This document shows positions 27,300 to 36,383 of a DNA stretch of 64,000 nt, piece after piece. Below the pieces are notes generated by a model. It did not search any database. It saw only the letters and a program-made list of their open reading frames with translations, and was not told the origin of the DNA. Position 1 is the stretch's first letter; every line of letters starts with the position of its first letter. The position numbers and the translations under genes were made by a program. This DNA comes from Microbacterium oleivorans NBRC 103075 (GTDB taxonomy: Bacteria; Actinomycetota; Actinomycetes; Actinomycetales; Microbacteriaceae). The stretch spans positions 1 to 64,000 of the forward strand of contig NZ_BCRG01000015.1 of assembly GCF_001552475.1 (NCBI RefSeq). Direction: 5' to 3'.

Positions 27300-28049
27300 T
27301 CATCGTCGGAGCGCGTCGGTCCAGGTCTCGCGGTGGGATCGCACATAGTCGGAGACGGATGCCCAGTGGTCGCCGTGCCCGGCCGTGAACATCAACGCCC
27401 ACGGCTCGACACCGGCCGCATGGGATCGCCGCAACAGGTCGTGCATCGCCGCCGCCCGCTCCGCCATCGCGTCCGGCAGGCCATCTCGGAGCTCGTCGTC
27501 GGCGTCGTACCCGTCGACGAACGCGGCGAACGCCGGAACGGCATCCGCGGGATCGGCGGATGCGTCGTTGAGTGCGAAGGCCTGCGCGGCGTAGGCGAGA
27601 TCCCACAGCCGAGTGCTGGGGGCCGCGGCATCCCAGTCGATGAAGACCCACCGCTCCCCCATCATGAGGTTCCACGGCGCGAGGTCGTTGTGGCAGACGA
27701 GTTCGGAGGCGGGCGCGGGGATCGCACTCTCCCAGAGGCTGTCCTCCGGCGGCGTCCACCGGGCGCTCGCGTCGTGGATCGCTCGCACCATGGCTCCCAC
27801 CCGCCCGAGCTCCGCGGGTGCCATCGTGCCGTGCATGAGCGCGAGTTCGCCGGGCACGTACTCGAGCACCTGGCGCCCCGCCTCGTCACGGCCGCGCGGC
27901 TCGGGCGCATCGATCCCGGCGGCGCGAAGTGCATGGACATACGCCGTGACGCTCGGCGTCGAGGCCGTCCACGGCTTCCGCACGGTGTCGCCGATGCGGA
28001 CGACGGCGCCGCTCGCGTTCCCGCCCGAGAGCGCCTCTTCGTGCGGCAT
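27300..28049 (-). CDS. aminoglycoside phosphotransferase-fold protein
   Basis: A 249-aa APH/choline-kinase-like protein. The catalytic loop is [11 protein letters not shown] and the metal-binding Asp is in [10 protein letters not shown] near residue 135; [10 protein letters not shown] follows in the position usual for this fold. The N-terminal nucleotide lobe is short ([19 protein letters not shown]). The substrate is unknown; most such small chromosomal members are not antibiotic kinases. It starts three bases after the response-regulator stop, so it belongs to the two-component operon. Confidence 0.85.
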   Translation of the reverse strand: MPHEEALSGGNASGAVVRIGDTVRKPWTASTPSVTAYVHALRAAGIDAPEPRGRDEAGRQVLEYVPGELALMHGTMAPAELGRVGAMVRAIHDASARWTPPEDSLWESAIPAPASELVCHNDLAPWNLMMGERWVFIDWDAAAPSTRLWDLAYAAQAFALNDASADPADAVPAFAAFVDGYDADDELRDGLPDAMAERAAAMHDLLRRSHAAGVEPWALMFTAGHGDHWASVSDYVRSHRETWTDALRR

Positions 28050-28052
28050 CCG

Positions 28053-28655
28053 TCAGATCCAGCCGCGCTCGCGCGCCGTGATCGCAGCCTGCTGCCGCGT
28101 CGCGAGGCCGAGCTTGCCGAGGATCGACGAGACGTGGTTGCGGACGGTGCCGGCGGACAGGTGGAGGGATGCCGCGATCTCGGCGATCGTCTCCCCTCGG
28201 GCTCCCGCGCGCAGCACGTCGAGCTCGCGGTCGGTCAACGGCGAGCGCTCGTCGCTCAGAGCGTCCGCGGCGATCTCGGGGTCGACGTACCGGCGCCCCG
28301 CGGCGACCTCTCGGATGACCGCGGCGACATCGCCGGCAGGCCGGGACTTCGGGACGAAGCCGTCGACGCCCGCGCTGAGCGCGCGCCGCAGCACACCGGG
28401 GCGGGCGTGGCGGGTGACCACGACGCAGCGGGCGGGGATCCGCTGCCGGATGCGGGCGGCCGCCTCGACGCCGTCGATCCCGGGCATCTCGAGGTCGAGG
28501 AGGCAGACGTCGGGGCGGAGTTCGAGCGCGCGGGCGACGGCGCTCTCGCCGTCGGCGCACTCCGCGACGACCTCGAGGTCCTCCTCGAGACCGAGCAGGG
28601 TGGCGAGCGCCGTGCGGATCATGTCCTCGTCGTCGGCGATGAGCACGCGGATCAT
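28053..28655 (-). CDS. NarL/LuxR-type response regulator
   Basis: A 200-aa regulator. The receiver domain (1-120) has acidic IADDED, the phospho-acceptor Asp in CLLDLEMPG and Lys in FVPKSR. The DNA-binding LuxR domain is at about 137-198 (LTDRELDVLRAGARGETIAE, then LSAGTVRNHVSSILGKLG). The ATG at 28655 overlaps the sensor kinase stop by 4 bp, so the pair acts together. Its targets are unknown; DesR-like regulators of membrane composition have this architecture. Confidence 0.93.
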   Translation of the reverse strand: MIRVLIADDEDMIRTALATLLGLEEDLEVVAECADGESAVARALELRPDVCLLDLEMPGIDGVEAAARIRQRIPARCVVVTRHARPGVLRRALSAGVDGFVPKSRPAGDVAAVIREVAAGRRYVDPEIAADALSDERSPLTDRELDVLRAGARGETIAEIAASLHLSAGTVRNHVSSILGKLGLATRQQAAITARERGWI

Positions 28656-29863
28656 GCGGCCCCTCCCGCGGTCGGCACCGTCTCGATGGGAACGGTCACG
28701 ACGAGTTCGAATCGTGCGTCGTCGCGGCTCGACGACACGTCCCCACCGGCGACACCCACTCGATGCGCGATGCCTTCGAGCCCGGCGCCGGCTCCGATCG
28801 TCGAGCCGGGTCCGGGGTCGTTCGCCGCGGTCAGCCGCCAGGCGTTCCCGGCCTTCTCGAGCCCGAGCCGGGCCCACCGTCCACCGCCGTGCTTGAGGAC
28901 GTTCGTCGTGCATTCGCGGATGACCGGCCCCAGCAGGTCGGCGGGAGCGGATGCCGCATCCGCCGCGACGTCGAGGGTCACCTCGAGTCCCGCAGCGCGC
29001 AGCAGGTCCGCCGCGTTGGCGAGCTCGTCGGGGAGCGGTACACCGCGGAAGCGTCCGGCGAGCGCCCGTGTGCCGTCTCGCGCCTCGTCGACGGAGGCCC
29101 GCGCCAGGGAGATCTGGCGGGCCGCGGCATCCGGGTCGCGCCCGATCATGCGCTCGGCGAGTTCGAGCTGCAGGGCGATCACCTGCAGGTGGTGGCCCTG
29201 GAGGTCGTGCAGCTCCCCGGCGAGGCGGAGGCGCTCCTGCACAGCGGCGAGGCGGGCCTCGGTGCGCCGCGCGTGGTCGAGCTCGAGGACGACGTCCCAC
29301 GACCAGAGCGAGAGCGCCTGGGTCGCGGGGAGCAGGATCGCGAAGAAGGCCAGGACGAAGGCGTCGCCGGTGGATGACGGGCGCACGCGTTCGAGGATCC
29401 AGAGGACCACGAGCGCGACTTCGAGGAGGACGACACCGCGCCAGCGGATGCCGGGCCCCCACCGCACGAGGCAGAGAGTCGCGCCGATGAGCGCGGCGCC
29501 GAGGAGCACCGATCCGGCGACGATCCCGAGGAGGATCGATGCGAGGATCCCCGCGACGACGGGCAGCGAGAAGAAGCGTCGGTGCCACGGAGGACTGTCG
29601 CGGTCGTCGAGGTCGCCGTCCCGGCGATAGCGCATGAGGAGGAGAACCGTCGCCGCGACGATGACCGCGGACAGACCGAGGAAGCCGACGAGAACGGGCG
29701 GGATGCGCCAGCCCCCGCGGGCGACGAGCACGACTGCTCCCCACACCACGAGCGTTCCCAGGAGGAAGAAGACCATCGACGAGGCGATGTACCAGCCGGT
29801 GGCCGTCACCCCACGCGCGAGCGCGACGGCGGTGCGCGTCGGGGTCGGGTCGGGCGTACTCAC
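28652..29863 (-). CDS. sensor histidine kinase, HisKA_3 (DesK/NarX-like)
   Basis: A 403-aa membrane kinase with about six helices in residues 20-185, no large extracellular domain, and a cytoplasmic part with the H-box RLAGELHDLQGHHLQVIALQ (phospho-His within LHD) and an HATPase with ECTTNVLKHGGG and GAGLEGIAHRV. Such kinases sense conditions within the membrane. GTG 29863 follows TACTGT by six bases, suggesting a leaderless transcript that continues through the regulator and the phosphotransferase gene. Confidence 0.92.
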   Translation of the reverse strand: MSTPDPTPTRTAVALARGVTATGWYIASSMVFFLLGTLVVWGAVVLVARGGWRIPPVLVGFLGLSAVIVAATVLLLMRYRRDGDLDDRDSPPWHRRFFSLPVVAGILASILLGIVAGSVLLGAALIGATLCLVRWGPGIRWRGVVLLEVALVVLWILERVRPSSTGDAFVLAFFAILLPATQALSLWSWDVVLELDHARRTEARLAAVQERLRLAGELHDLQGHHLQVIALQLELAERMIGRDPDAAARQISLARASVDEARDGTRALAGRFRGVPLPDELANAADLLRAAGLEVTLDVAADAASAPADLLGPVIRECTTNVLKHGGGRWARLGLEKAGNAWRLTAANDPGPGSTIGAGAGLEGIAHRVGVAGGDVSSSRDDARFELVVTVPIETVPTAGGAA

Positions 29864-29869
29864 ACGGCC

Positions 29870-29875
29870 ACAGTA
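29870..29875 (-). promoter_or_regulatory. leaderless -10 box, sensor kinase operon
   Basis: Minus-strand TACTGT six bases before GTG 29863. The rest of 29876-30016 holds only the leader of the divergent gene. Confidence 0.45.
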
Positions 29876-30016
29876 CGACCATGACGAATGTCACCCCTTC
29901 CGGCGCCGATCCTCACGTCGGGAGGTGACGCGCTGGCACTGCCGCGGCCCGGACGAGCCGGGTGGGATGGGATCACGGCGATACGAGATCCGGTCGCCGC
30001 CTCCGAGAGGAACATC

Positions 30017-30517
30017 ATGTCGAACCCCGTCTCCGACCTCGTCGCCGGCTTCCAGGACCTGGTGGCGCAGATGCCCGACCTGCTGCAGCCGCTCGTGGTG
30101 GCGCTCGCGGGAGCCGTGCCGTTCATCGAGGGCGAGGGGGCTGCCGCGATCGGTGTGGTCGGCGGCATCCACCCCGTCGTCGCCGCCCTGTCGGGCGCGA
30201 TCGGCAACTTCGTCTGCGTAGCCATCGTCGTGCTCGCGACCGCCCGCGTTCGGGCCGCGGTCACCACTCGCGCGAGCGCTTCGGAGAAGACGCCGTCGGC
30301 ACGCTCCGAGAAGTTCCAGAAGGCCTACCACCGCTACGGCACGCCGGGCGTCAGCCTCCTCGGCCCGCTGATCCTGCCCACGCAGTTCACGGCCGCCGCT
30401 CTGAAGGGCACGGGTGTGCCGACCCGGACGGTGCTGTTCTGGCAGGGCGCGGCGATCGTCCTCTGGACGACCATCGTCACCCTGATCATCACGGGCGTCA
30501 TCGCGGCAGCGAGCTGA
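30017..30517 (+). CDS. small multidrug export protein family (Sm_multidrug_ex)
   Basis: A 166-aa inner-membrane protein with about four to five helices. The conserved PFIEGEGAAAIGVVGG followed by GNFVCVAIVVLA is typical of the family, as is LGPLILPTQFTAAALKGTG. Despite its name the family has little functional proof. GAGAGG precedes the ATG at 30017, so the longer frame from 29888 is rejected. It ends one base before the convergent Rieske oxidoreductase gene. Confidence 0.8.
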   Translation: MSNPVSDLVAGFQDLVAQMPDLLQPLVVALAGAVPFIEGEGAAAIGVVGGIHPVVAALSGAIGNFVCVAIVVLATARVRAAVTTRASASEKTPSARSEKFQKAYHRYGTPGVSLLGPLILPTQFTAAALKGTGVPTRTVLFWQGAAIVLWTTIVTLIITGVIAAAS

Positions 30518-30518
30518 G

Positions 30519-32033
30519 TCAGTCGACCCGTCGAAGGCTCCGCGTCGCGGGGCCTTCGATGCGGTCGCCGGATGCCGTGAAGCGCGACGCGTGCAGCGGG
30601 CAGTCCCACGTGCACTCGAGGTCGTTCCACTCCAGGACGCCGCCGAGGTGCGGACACACGGCGCTCACGGCGCGGGTCTCGCCGGCGGTCGTGGAGATCC
30701 CGATCGGGTGTCCCCCGCGCTGCGCGACGACGCCCTCACCCTCGGCGGGCTGCGGCACGGGAACGGCGTCCGCCTCGGCGCCCGCCCACCCCTTCGCCGC
30801 CGCGAGGCCGACCTTCACGTTCTCCGCCGCACCCTGGGCGATGTCGGCGGGCATCGTGAGACGCGTGCCGAGTTGCGTCATCCACCGCGGCCGGTCGCTC
30901 ATCTTCTCGCCGCGCAGTTCGCTCACGATGCGAAGCGCAGCGGCGGGCGCATTCGTCAGGCCCCATTTCGCGTAGCCCGTCGCGAAGCGGACGCGACCGA
31001 GTGAGCGGGGCATGGTCCCGATGAAGGGGATGCGATTGTGCGAGGTGTAGTCCTGCGCCGACCAGCGGTGCGTCTCCTCCCCCACCGGCAACGTCTGTCG
31101 CGCCCACTCCGCCAACTCGTCGAGCATCGCGCGCTCCGACTCGGCGCGTCCGACGGGGTGTCCCGCCCCGCCGATCACGATCTGAGCGACCTCGGCCGGC
31201 CCGTCGCCGGGGAGGACCGTCCGGACGGACCGCGTCGGCTCGTCGGCGGACAGGTACATGCCGTCAGGCAGCGGCTCCGTGAGCGTGAACGAGACGCAGG
31301 CCGACCGCATCCCGCTCACCTTCGCCCAGTAGAGACCACGGTCGAGGATCGGGATGCCGGTGGCCAGGACGACCCGCGACGCGAAGAGCGGTCCGCGGTC
31401 CGTCTCGACCCGAGGGTTCGGGAAGACCTTCACCCCGCCGACCTCGACCCCGAGGTGGAGGGTGCCGCCCGCCGCGACGAACGCGTCGGCGAGCGCCGCC
31501 AGCATTCGCATCGGATCGATCGCACGCTGGTCGTCGAGGGCGACGGCGGCAACCATCGGCACCGCCGCGCTGCCAAGCTCTTCGTCGCCGACGAGCCGCA
31601 CCGCGAGGCCGGCCTCGCGGGCAGCGTCGTACTCCTTCACGACGGCCCGGCGCCCGTTCTCATCCTGGGCGTACGTGTAGGCGGTGCGCGACGTCAGCGG
31701 CACTCCGAGACGCTCGGCCGTGCCCGTCATCCACTCGAAGCCGTCGCGGTTCGCGTCGACGTAGGCCCGGACGAGGGATGCCGGGTGCCCCGACCGGAGC
31801 GACGAGAGCGTCGTGCCCTGCAGAAGGGAGACCTTGCCGGTGTTCGATCCCGATGCGAGCTCACCGACCGTGCCCCGCTCGACGAGAGCGACGTCGACGC
31901 CGGACCGGGCGAGTTCATATGCGGCCGCGAGCCCGGTCAGCCCCGCGCCGACGACGACCACCTCGTGCCGCGCGCCGGACACGAACGGAATGCCGATGGT
32001 GCCGGGTGCGTGCTGCTTCCAGAGCGATGACAT
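30519..32033 (-). CDS. FAD-dependent oxidoreductase with C-terminal Rieske [2Fe-2S] domain
   Basis: A 504-aa flavoprotein. The dinucleotide fold is at the N-terminus (EVVVVGAGLTGLAAAYELAR, residues 24-43), and a DAO-type body ends with FATGYAKWGLTNAPAAA. The last 80 residues form a Rieske domain with CPHLGGVLEW and CPLHASRF (Cys-x-His and Cys-x-x-His). Such fusions oxidise glycine- or amine-like substrates using the iron-sulfur centre; the substrate here is unknown. The gene is divergent from the TetR gene 75 bp away, which may repress it. The ATG at 32033 is chosen over a TTG at 32045. Confidence 0.9.
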   Translation of the reverse strand: MSSLWKQHAPGTIGIPFVSGARHEVVVVGAGLTGLAAAYELARSGVDVALVERGTVGELASGSNTGKVSLLQGTTLSSLRSGHPASLVRAYVDANRDGFEWMTGTAERLGVPLTSRTAYTYAQDENGRRAVVKEYDAAREAGLAVRLVGDEELGSAAVPMVAAVALDDQRAIDPMRMLAALADAFVAAGGTLHLGVEVGGVKVFPNPRVETDRGPLFASRVVLATGIPILDRGLYWAKVSGMRSACVSFTLTEPLPDGMYLSADEPTRSVRTVLPGDGPAEVAQIVIGGAGHPVGRAESERAMLDELAEWARQTLPVGEETHRWSAQDYTSHNRIPFIGTMPRSLGRVRFATGYAKWGLTNAPAAALRIVSELRGEKMSDRPRWMTQLGTRLTMPADIAQGAAENVKVGLAAAKGWAGAEADAVPVPQPAEGEGVVAQRGGHPIGISTTAGETRAVSAVCPHLGGVLEWNDLECTWDCPLHASRFTASGDRIEGPATRSLRRVD

Positions 32034-32073
32034 GAGGCGAGTCAAGGCGACCGGCGCCGCACCGCCACGGCCC

Positions 32074-32100
32074 TTGACAGAACGGGCTTCGCACTAGGCT
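32074..32100 (+). promoter_or_regulatory. promoter of TetR gene
   Basis: A perfect TTGACA (32074-32079), 15-base spacer and TAGGCT (32095-32100), then seven bases to the ATG at 32108. The spacer is two bases short. It is one of the few promoters here with a consensus -35. Confidence 0.6.
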
Positions 32101-32107
32101 TCCGTCC

Positions 32108-32779
32108 ATGGCCGACGACCTCCGCCCCACGGGCAGCACAGTGGTGGCCGCGGCCCTCGCCCTGTTCGCGGAGCACGGTTACGAGCAGACCTCTGTCGAA
32201 CAGATCGCGCAATCCGCGGGGGTGTCGCGGTCGACGTTCTTCCGCCAGTTCGGAGGCAAGGACGACGTGGTCTTCGCTGACCACGAGCTGCTGCTGGAAC
32301 GCCTTCGGACCTTCCTGTCCGAGACGCACGAGAATCCGTGGGCGGCGGTGTGCGAAGCATCGGTCCAGATCTTCCGGCATTTCGCCGCCGACCCCGAGGT
32401 CGCGCGTCGCCGCTACGCCGTCGTCCGGCAGGTGCCGTCGCTGCGGGACCGCGAGATCGTGACCGTCTTCCGCTACGAGCGGGTGTTCGACGAGTACCTG
32501 CGGCGATCGGTTCCGGGACTCGACCCCGTCGACGCGGTGGCCTTCGCTGCCGCTGTGACCGCGGTGCACAACCACGTGCTCCGGCGCCTCCTGCGCGGAT
32601 CGACGCGAGTTCCCGCCACCGTCCTCGAAGCCGCGTACGACGAGCTGCTGCGACGCTTCGGTGTGCACCCCGACCCGGAGCCGGCGGCAGACGACGACAT
32701 CGTCGTGGCGACCTTCCCGCGACGGATGCCGCCCGCCGAAGTGGCTCGCCGACTCGGCGCCCTGCGCCCATCCGACTGA
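32108..32779 (+). CDS. TetR-family transcriptional regulator
   Basis: A 223-aa repressor with the helix-turn-helix at about 10-56: AALALFAEHGYEQTSVEQIA then GVSRSTFFRQFGGKDDV. The C-terminal ligand domain is at about 60-190. It is divergent from the Rieske oxidoreductase and 54 nt before the acyl-CoA dehydrogenase, either of which could be its target. The leaderless start at 32108 implies that a bound operator near the TTGACA box would block its own transcription. Confidence 0.92.
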   Translation: MADDLRPTGSTVVAAALALFAEHGYEQTSVEQIAQSAGVSRSTFFRQFGGKDDVVFADHELLLERLRTFLSETHENPWAAVCEASVQIFRHFAADPEVARRRYAVVRQVPSLRDREIVTVFRYERVFDEYLRRSVPGLDPVDAVAFAAAVTAVHNHVLRRLLRGSTRVPATVLEAAYDELLRRFGVHPDPEPAADDDIVVATFPRRMPPAEVARRLGALRPSD

Positions 32780-32821
32780 GACGGCGTTCCGCGTACGGTG
32801 GAACTGGATGCCAGCGTTGCG

Positions 32822-32827
32822 TATCCT
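32822..32827 (+). promoter_or_regulatory. leaderless -10 box, acyl-CoA dehydrogenase gene
   Basis: TATCCT, six bases, then the ATG at 32834. It fixes the start against an in-frame alternative at 32798. Confidence 0.5.
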
Positions 32828-32833
32828 GGCCCG

Positions 32834-34060
32834 ATGACCACACCCCTGCCCGGTGGGACTTCCGGCCGCTACGACGTGCTCGGCCGTCTCGACACCGACT
32901 ACTACGCCGTCTTCGCCGACATCCCCGCCGCCGACCGTGAGGTCTGGGAGCGGGCGCAGGGTTTCGTCGATGAGATCGGCGACCGCATGCGCGACGCGTG
33001 GGATGCCGCGGACTACCCCCTCGACATCGCCGAACGCTTCGGTCGGCTCGACCTCCTGAACGACGGCATCGACCACCCCCGGCTGACGCACTTCTCTCCG
33101 CTGGCGGCAGGACTCGTGAACATGGAGGTGTCTCGCGGCGACGGTTCGCTCGGCACGGTTCTCGCGGTCCAGGGCGGTCTCGCTCTCCGCACGCTCGCCC
33201 TCTTCGGCAGCGAGGCGCAGCAGGAGCGCTGGCTCCTCCCGGTCGCGCGCTTCGAGGTGCCCGCCGCCTTCGCTCTGACCGAGCCGGACCACGGCTCCGA
33301 TTCGGTCTCGCTCGAGACGGTCGCCCGCCGTGACGGAGACGACTGGGTCCTCCGCGGAGAGAAGAAGTGGATCGGCAACGGTGCCTCCGGCGGCATCACG
33401 TTCGTCTGGGCACGGATCGACGCCGACGGCGACGAGCACCACGGTGCCGTCCGCTGCTTCCTCGTCGAGCAGGACCGCCCGGGCTACACCGGCACGGTCA
33501 TCGCGGGCAAGGGTTCGCTCCGCGGCATCCACCAGGCCCACATCGCGCTCGACGACGTTCGCCTTCCCGCCGACGCGGTGCTCCCCGGCACGCGGACGTT
33601 CAAGGATGCCTCCACCGTCCTCTACGCAACCCGGTCCGGTGTCGCGTGGTCGGCGCTCGGTCACGCGACCGCCTGCTACGAGACCGCGCTGCAGTACGCG
33701 CAGCAGCGCATCCAGTTCGGTAAGCCCCTCGCCCGGTTCCAGATGGTGCAGGAGCGTCTCGCGCACATGCTCGAGGATCTCACCGCGATGCAGCTGTATT
33801 GCCGTCGCCTCGCTGACCTCGAAGCAGCCGGCGGACTCCGCCCCACGCAGGCGTCGCTCGCGAAGTTCCACAACACCCGCGCCGCGCGTCGGGTCGCCGC
33901 GATCGCCCGCGACCTGTTGGGCGGCAACGGCATCCTCCTCGAGAACGGCGTCATGCAGCACATGGCCGATATCGAGGCGATCCACACCTACGAGGGGACC
34001 GAGTCGGTGCAGGCGCTCCTGCTCGGCCGGGACATCACCGGCGTGAGCGCGTTCGCCTGA
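32834..34060 (+). CDS. acyl-CoA dehydrogenase, glutaryl-CoA-dehydrogenase-like
   Basis: A 408-aa FAD enzyme oxidising acyl-CoA to enoyl-CoA and passing electrons to ETF. It shows the three ACAD regions: N-terminal helices, FALTEPDHGSDSVSLETVA in the beta domain, and the C-terminal helical domain with RIQFGKPLARFQMVQERLAH and LLGGNGILLENGVMQHMADI. The catalytic Glu is in the HTYEGTESVQALLLGRDITG end segment, the position used by glutaryl- and short-chain members. No CoA-transferase or hydratase gene is adjacent, so the substrate is uncertain. Confidence 0.92.
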   Translation: MTTPLPGGTSGRYDVLGRLDTDYYAVFADIPAADREVWERAQGFVDEIGDRMRDAWDAADYPLDIAERFGRLDLLNDGIDHPRLTHFSPLAAGLVNMEVSRGDGSLGTVLAVQGGLALRTLALFGSEAQQERWLLPVARFEVPAAFALTEPDHGSDSVSLETVARRDGDDWVLRGEKKWIGNGASGGITFVWARIDADGDEHHGAVRCFLVEQDRPGYTGTVIAGKGSLRGIHQAHIALDDVRLPADAVLPGTRTFKDASTVLYATRSGVAWSALGHATACYETALQYAQQRIQFGKPLARFQMVQERLAHMLEDLTAMQLYCRRLADLEAAGGLRPTQASLAKFHNTRAARRVAAIARDLLGGNGILLENGVMQHMADIEAIHTYEGTESVQALLLGRDITGVSAFA

Positions 34061-34112
34061 TCCGTTTCGCAAGCCCGTTCCCGCGTCACTGCGGGCCGGG
34101 CAGGATGGGCGC

Positions 34113-35153
34113 ATGTACGAGATCCCCGCGCCGATGCTCGCGAAGTCCGTCCCGGCCGTTCCCGATGCCGCGAAGACCGCCGGCGGCCTCCTCTACGAGC
34201 CGAAATGGGACGGGTTCCGCGCGATCATCGGGTGGGACGGCTCGGAGGTCGAGATCGGGTCGCGCGGATCGAAACCGCTGACGCGTTACTTCCCCGAGCT
34301 CGTGGACGCGATCTCGCGGTTGGTGCCCCAGCCCTGTCTGCTCGACGGGGAGATCGTCGTCGCCGACGGCGAGCCGGGATCGCAGCGTCTGCAGTGGGAG
34401 CAGCTGTCGCAGCGCATCCACCCCGCGGCATCCCGCGTCGCGATGCTGAGCGAGACCACCCCGGCCATGTTCATCGCCTTCGATCTGCTCGCACGGGGCG
34501 ACCGCGACCTCCGCGACGAACCGTTCTCGGAACGTCGCGCGCAGCTCGAAGACCTGCTGGGCGGCGTGCCGCATCCGATCCATCTGACCCGGACGACGAC
34601 GGATCGCGCCCTCGCCGAGAAGTGGCTCGCGGAGTTCGAAGGTGCCGGGCTCGACGGCGTCGTCGCCAAGCCGCTCGCCCTGCCGTACGCCCCGAACAAG
34701 CGTGCGATGTTCAAGATCAAGCACGCGCGCACGGCTGACGTGATCGCCGTCGGCTACCGCATCCACAAGAGCGGCGAGGGCGTCGGGTCACTGCTGGTCG
34801 GCCTGTACGACGGTGACGGAAATCTGCACCAGGTCGGCGGTGTGGCGGCGTGGAGCAACGCGCGACGCCTCGAGCTGATCGACGAGCTCGCCCCGCTCGT
34901 CGTCCGCGACGAGGACGGCGAAGCGGTTACCGGCGCCTCCGACCGTTCGCGCTTCACCGCGTCGAAAGACACCTCCTTCGTGCGGCTGCGGCCTGAGCGC
35001 GTCCTCGAAGTGGCTTACGACCAGCTCGAGGGCGACCGCTTCCGGCACACCGTCCAGTTCCAGCGCTGGCGGCCGGATCGGGATGCCCGGTCGTGCCGTT
35101 TCGACCAGCTCGAGACCGTCTCGGCCTATGATCTGGCGGACGTCCTGGCCTGA
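34113..35153 (+). CDS. ATP-dependent DNA ligase (LigC-like)
   Basis: A 346-aa two-domain ligase. The adenylation domain carries the nucleotidyl-acceptor lysine in EPKWDGFRA (Lys31), LDGEIVV as motif III and EGVVAKP-type GLDGVVAKPLALPY as motif IV. The OB-fold C-terminal domain begins near 210 (VIAVGYRIHKSGEGVGSLLV). It lacks polymerase and nuclease domains, so it is a stand-alone LigC type working in DNA repair. A separate LigD-type polymerase gene lies 1.2 kb downstream on the other strand. CAGGAT six bases before the ATG is a near -10 box. Confidence 0.92.
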   Translation: MYEIPAPMLAKSVPAVPDAAKTAGGLLYEPKWDGFRAIIGWDGSEVEIGSRGSKPLTRYFPELVDAISRLVPQPCLLDGEIVVADGEPGSQRLQWEQLSQRIHPAASRVAMLSETTPAMFIAFDLLARGDRDLRDEPFSERRAQLEDLLGGVPHPIHLTRTTTDRALAEKWLAEFEGAGLDGVVAKPLALPYAPNKRAMFKIKHARTADVIAVGYRIHKSGEGVGSLLVGLYDGDGNLHQVGGVAAWSNARRLELIDELAPLVVRDEDGEAVTGASDRSRFTASKDTSFVRLRPERVLEVAYDQLEGDRFRHTVQFQRWRPDRDARSCRFDQLETVSAYDLADVLA

Positions 35154-35186
35154 GTCAAGGGGCCGCTTCTGCCGCAACCCGATCGG

Positions 35187-35192
35187 TAGGGT
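35187..35192 (+). promoter_or_regulatory. leaderless -10 box, AI-2E family gene
   Basis: TAGGGT followed by six bases and the ATG at 35199. Confidence 0.5.
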
Positions 35193-35198
35193 CGCAGC

Positions 35199-36377
35199 AT
35201 GGGCTTCTTCTCGTCTTCTCCCCGCTCAGTGCGTCTCGACGACGGGCGGCCCGTCCGCACGGCCGCGGCGGGCAAGCCTGCGAGCATGTGGTCCGATGGC
35301 TTCGGCACCCTCGCGACCCGCTCGCTGCAGGTGATCATCGTCGCCGTGATCGCCGTGGCGCTGATCCTCGGGATGCTGCAGCTCACGGTCGTCGTGATCC
35401 CCGTGCTCCTCGCCCTCATCGTGGCGTCCGCGGCGGCGCCGCTCATGGGATGGCTGCGGCGCCGCGGCATCCCCTCGGTGTTCGCCACCATCCTCACCCT
35501 GCTGGCGTTCGTCCTCGTGCTGGGGGGTATCGGCTGGCTGGTCGTGAATGCCGTCCGCGATCAGTTCGATGACCTGTCGAAGCAGGCGCAGCAGGGTTTC
35601 CAGAGCGTCCTCGACTGGAGCAAGACGCTGCCCTTCGACATCGATCAGAAACAGATCGACGAATGGGTCGGCAACGCGACCGACTTCCTCACGAGCGCGC
35701 AGTTCGGATCCGGCGCTCTGGCCGGCGTCAGCGCGGTCGCGAACTTCCTCACCGGGCTCGTTTTGATGATCGTGACCCTCTTCTTCTTCCTGAAGGACGG
35801 CCCGAAGCTCTGGGAGTTCCTGATCCGCCCGTTCCGCGAGTCCAACTACGACCGTGCGGTGCGCGTCGGGCACAAGGCCGTCCACACCTTCGGCGCGTAC
35901 CTCCGCGGTACAGCAGCCGTCGCGGCAGTCGACGCGATCGGTATCACGATCGGTCTCCTCATCCTCCAGATCCCGCTTGCTCTCCCGCTCGGCGCGCTGG
36001 TCTTCGTCCTTGCCTTCATCCCCATCGTGGGAGCCACCGTCGCGGGGATCCTGGCCGCACTGGTCGCCCTCGTGACGAACGGCTTGGGCGCCGCGATCTG
36101 GGTCATCATCATCGTGGTCGCCGTCAACCAGCTCGAAGGAAACTTCCTGCAGCCTTTCTTGATGGGACGCTCGATGAAGCTGCACGCCTTCGCCGTGCTC
36201 ATCGCGTTGACGATCGGCACCGTGCTCGGCGGCATCGTGGGGGCGATCCTCGCCGTCCCGCTCACCGCGGCGGTGTGGGGCATCATCCAGGTCTGGGACG
36301 GCCCGAACACTCCCGCACGCTGGGCACGCAAGCGTCCCGCGGTCGAGGAGAAGGTCGACACCGTCACGGCCGACTGA
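35199..36377 (+). CDS. AI-2E family transporter
   Basis: A 392-aa permease with about seven to eight helices (residues 45-115 and 165-365) in the family order. A cytoplasmic segment (FDDLSKQAQQGFQSVLDW) lies in the middle, then the characteristic ALVFVLAFIPIVGATVAGIL and NQLEGNFLQPFLMGRSMKLH. Substrates reported for the family range from AI-2 to Na+/H+; none can be assigned here. It ends six bases before the convergent polymerase gene, with no visible terminator between them. Confidence 0.9.
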   Translation: MGFFSSSPRSVRLDDGRPVRTAAAGKPASMWSDGFGTLATRSLQVIIVAVIAVALILGMLQLTVVVIPVLLALIVASAAAPLMGWLRRRGIPSVFATILTLLAFVLVLGGIGWLVVNAVRDQFDDLSKQAQQGFQSVLDWSKTLPFDIDQKQIDEWVGNATDFLTSAQFGSGALAGVSAVANFLTGLVLMIVTLFFFLKDGPKLWEFLIRPFRESNYDRAVRVGHKAVHTFGAYLRGTAAVAAVDAIGITIGLLILQIPLALPLGALVFVLAFIPIVGATVAGILAALVALVTNGLGAAIWVIIIVVAVNQLEGNFLQPFLMGRSMKLHAFAVLIALTIGTVLGGIVGAILAVPLTAAVWGIIQVWDGPNTPARWARKRPAVEEKVDTVTAD

Positions 36378-36383
36378 GCGGCG

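Noticed and set aside
27300..28049. Aminoglycoside resistance gene
   Set aside because: Only the APH fold is supported; operon context with a two-component system and absence of a specific subfamily signature do not support drug resistance.
30017..30517. SMR-type multidrug pump
   Set aside because: The sequence fits Sm_multidrug_ex, not the four-helix SMR/EmrE family; the export function is unproven.
32042..34114. 690-codon open frame on the minus strand
   Set aside because: It lies opposite the TetR and acyl-CoA dehydrogenase genes, whose motifs and promoters are clear; the translation has no recognisable fold.
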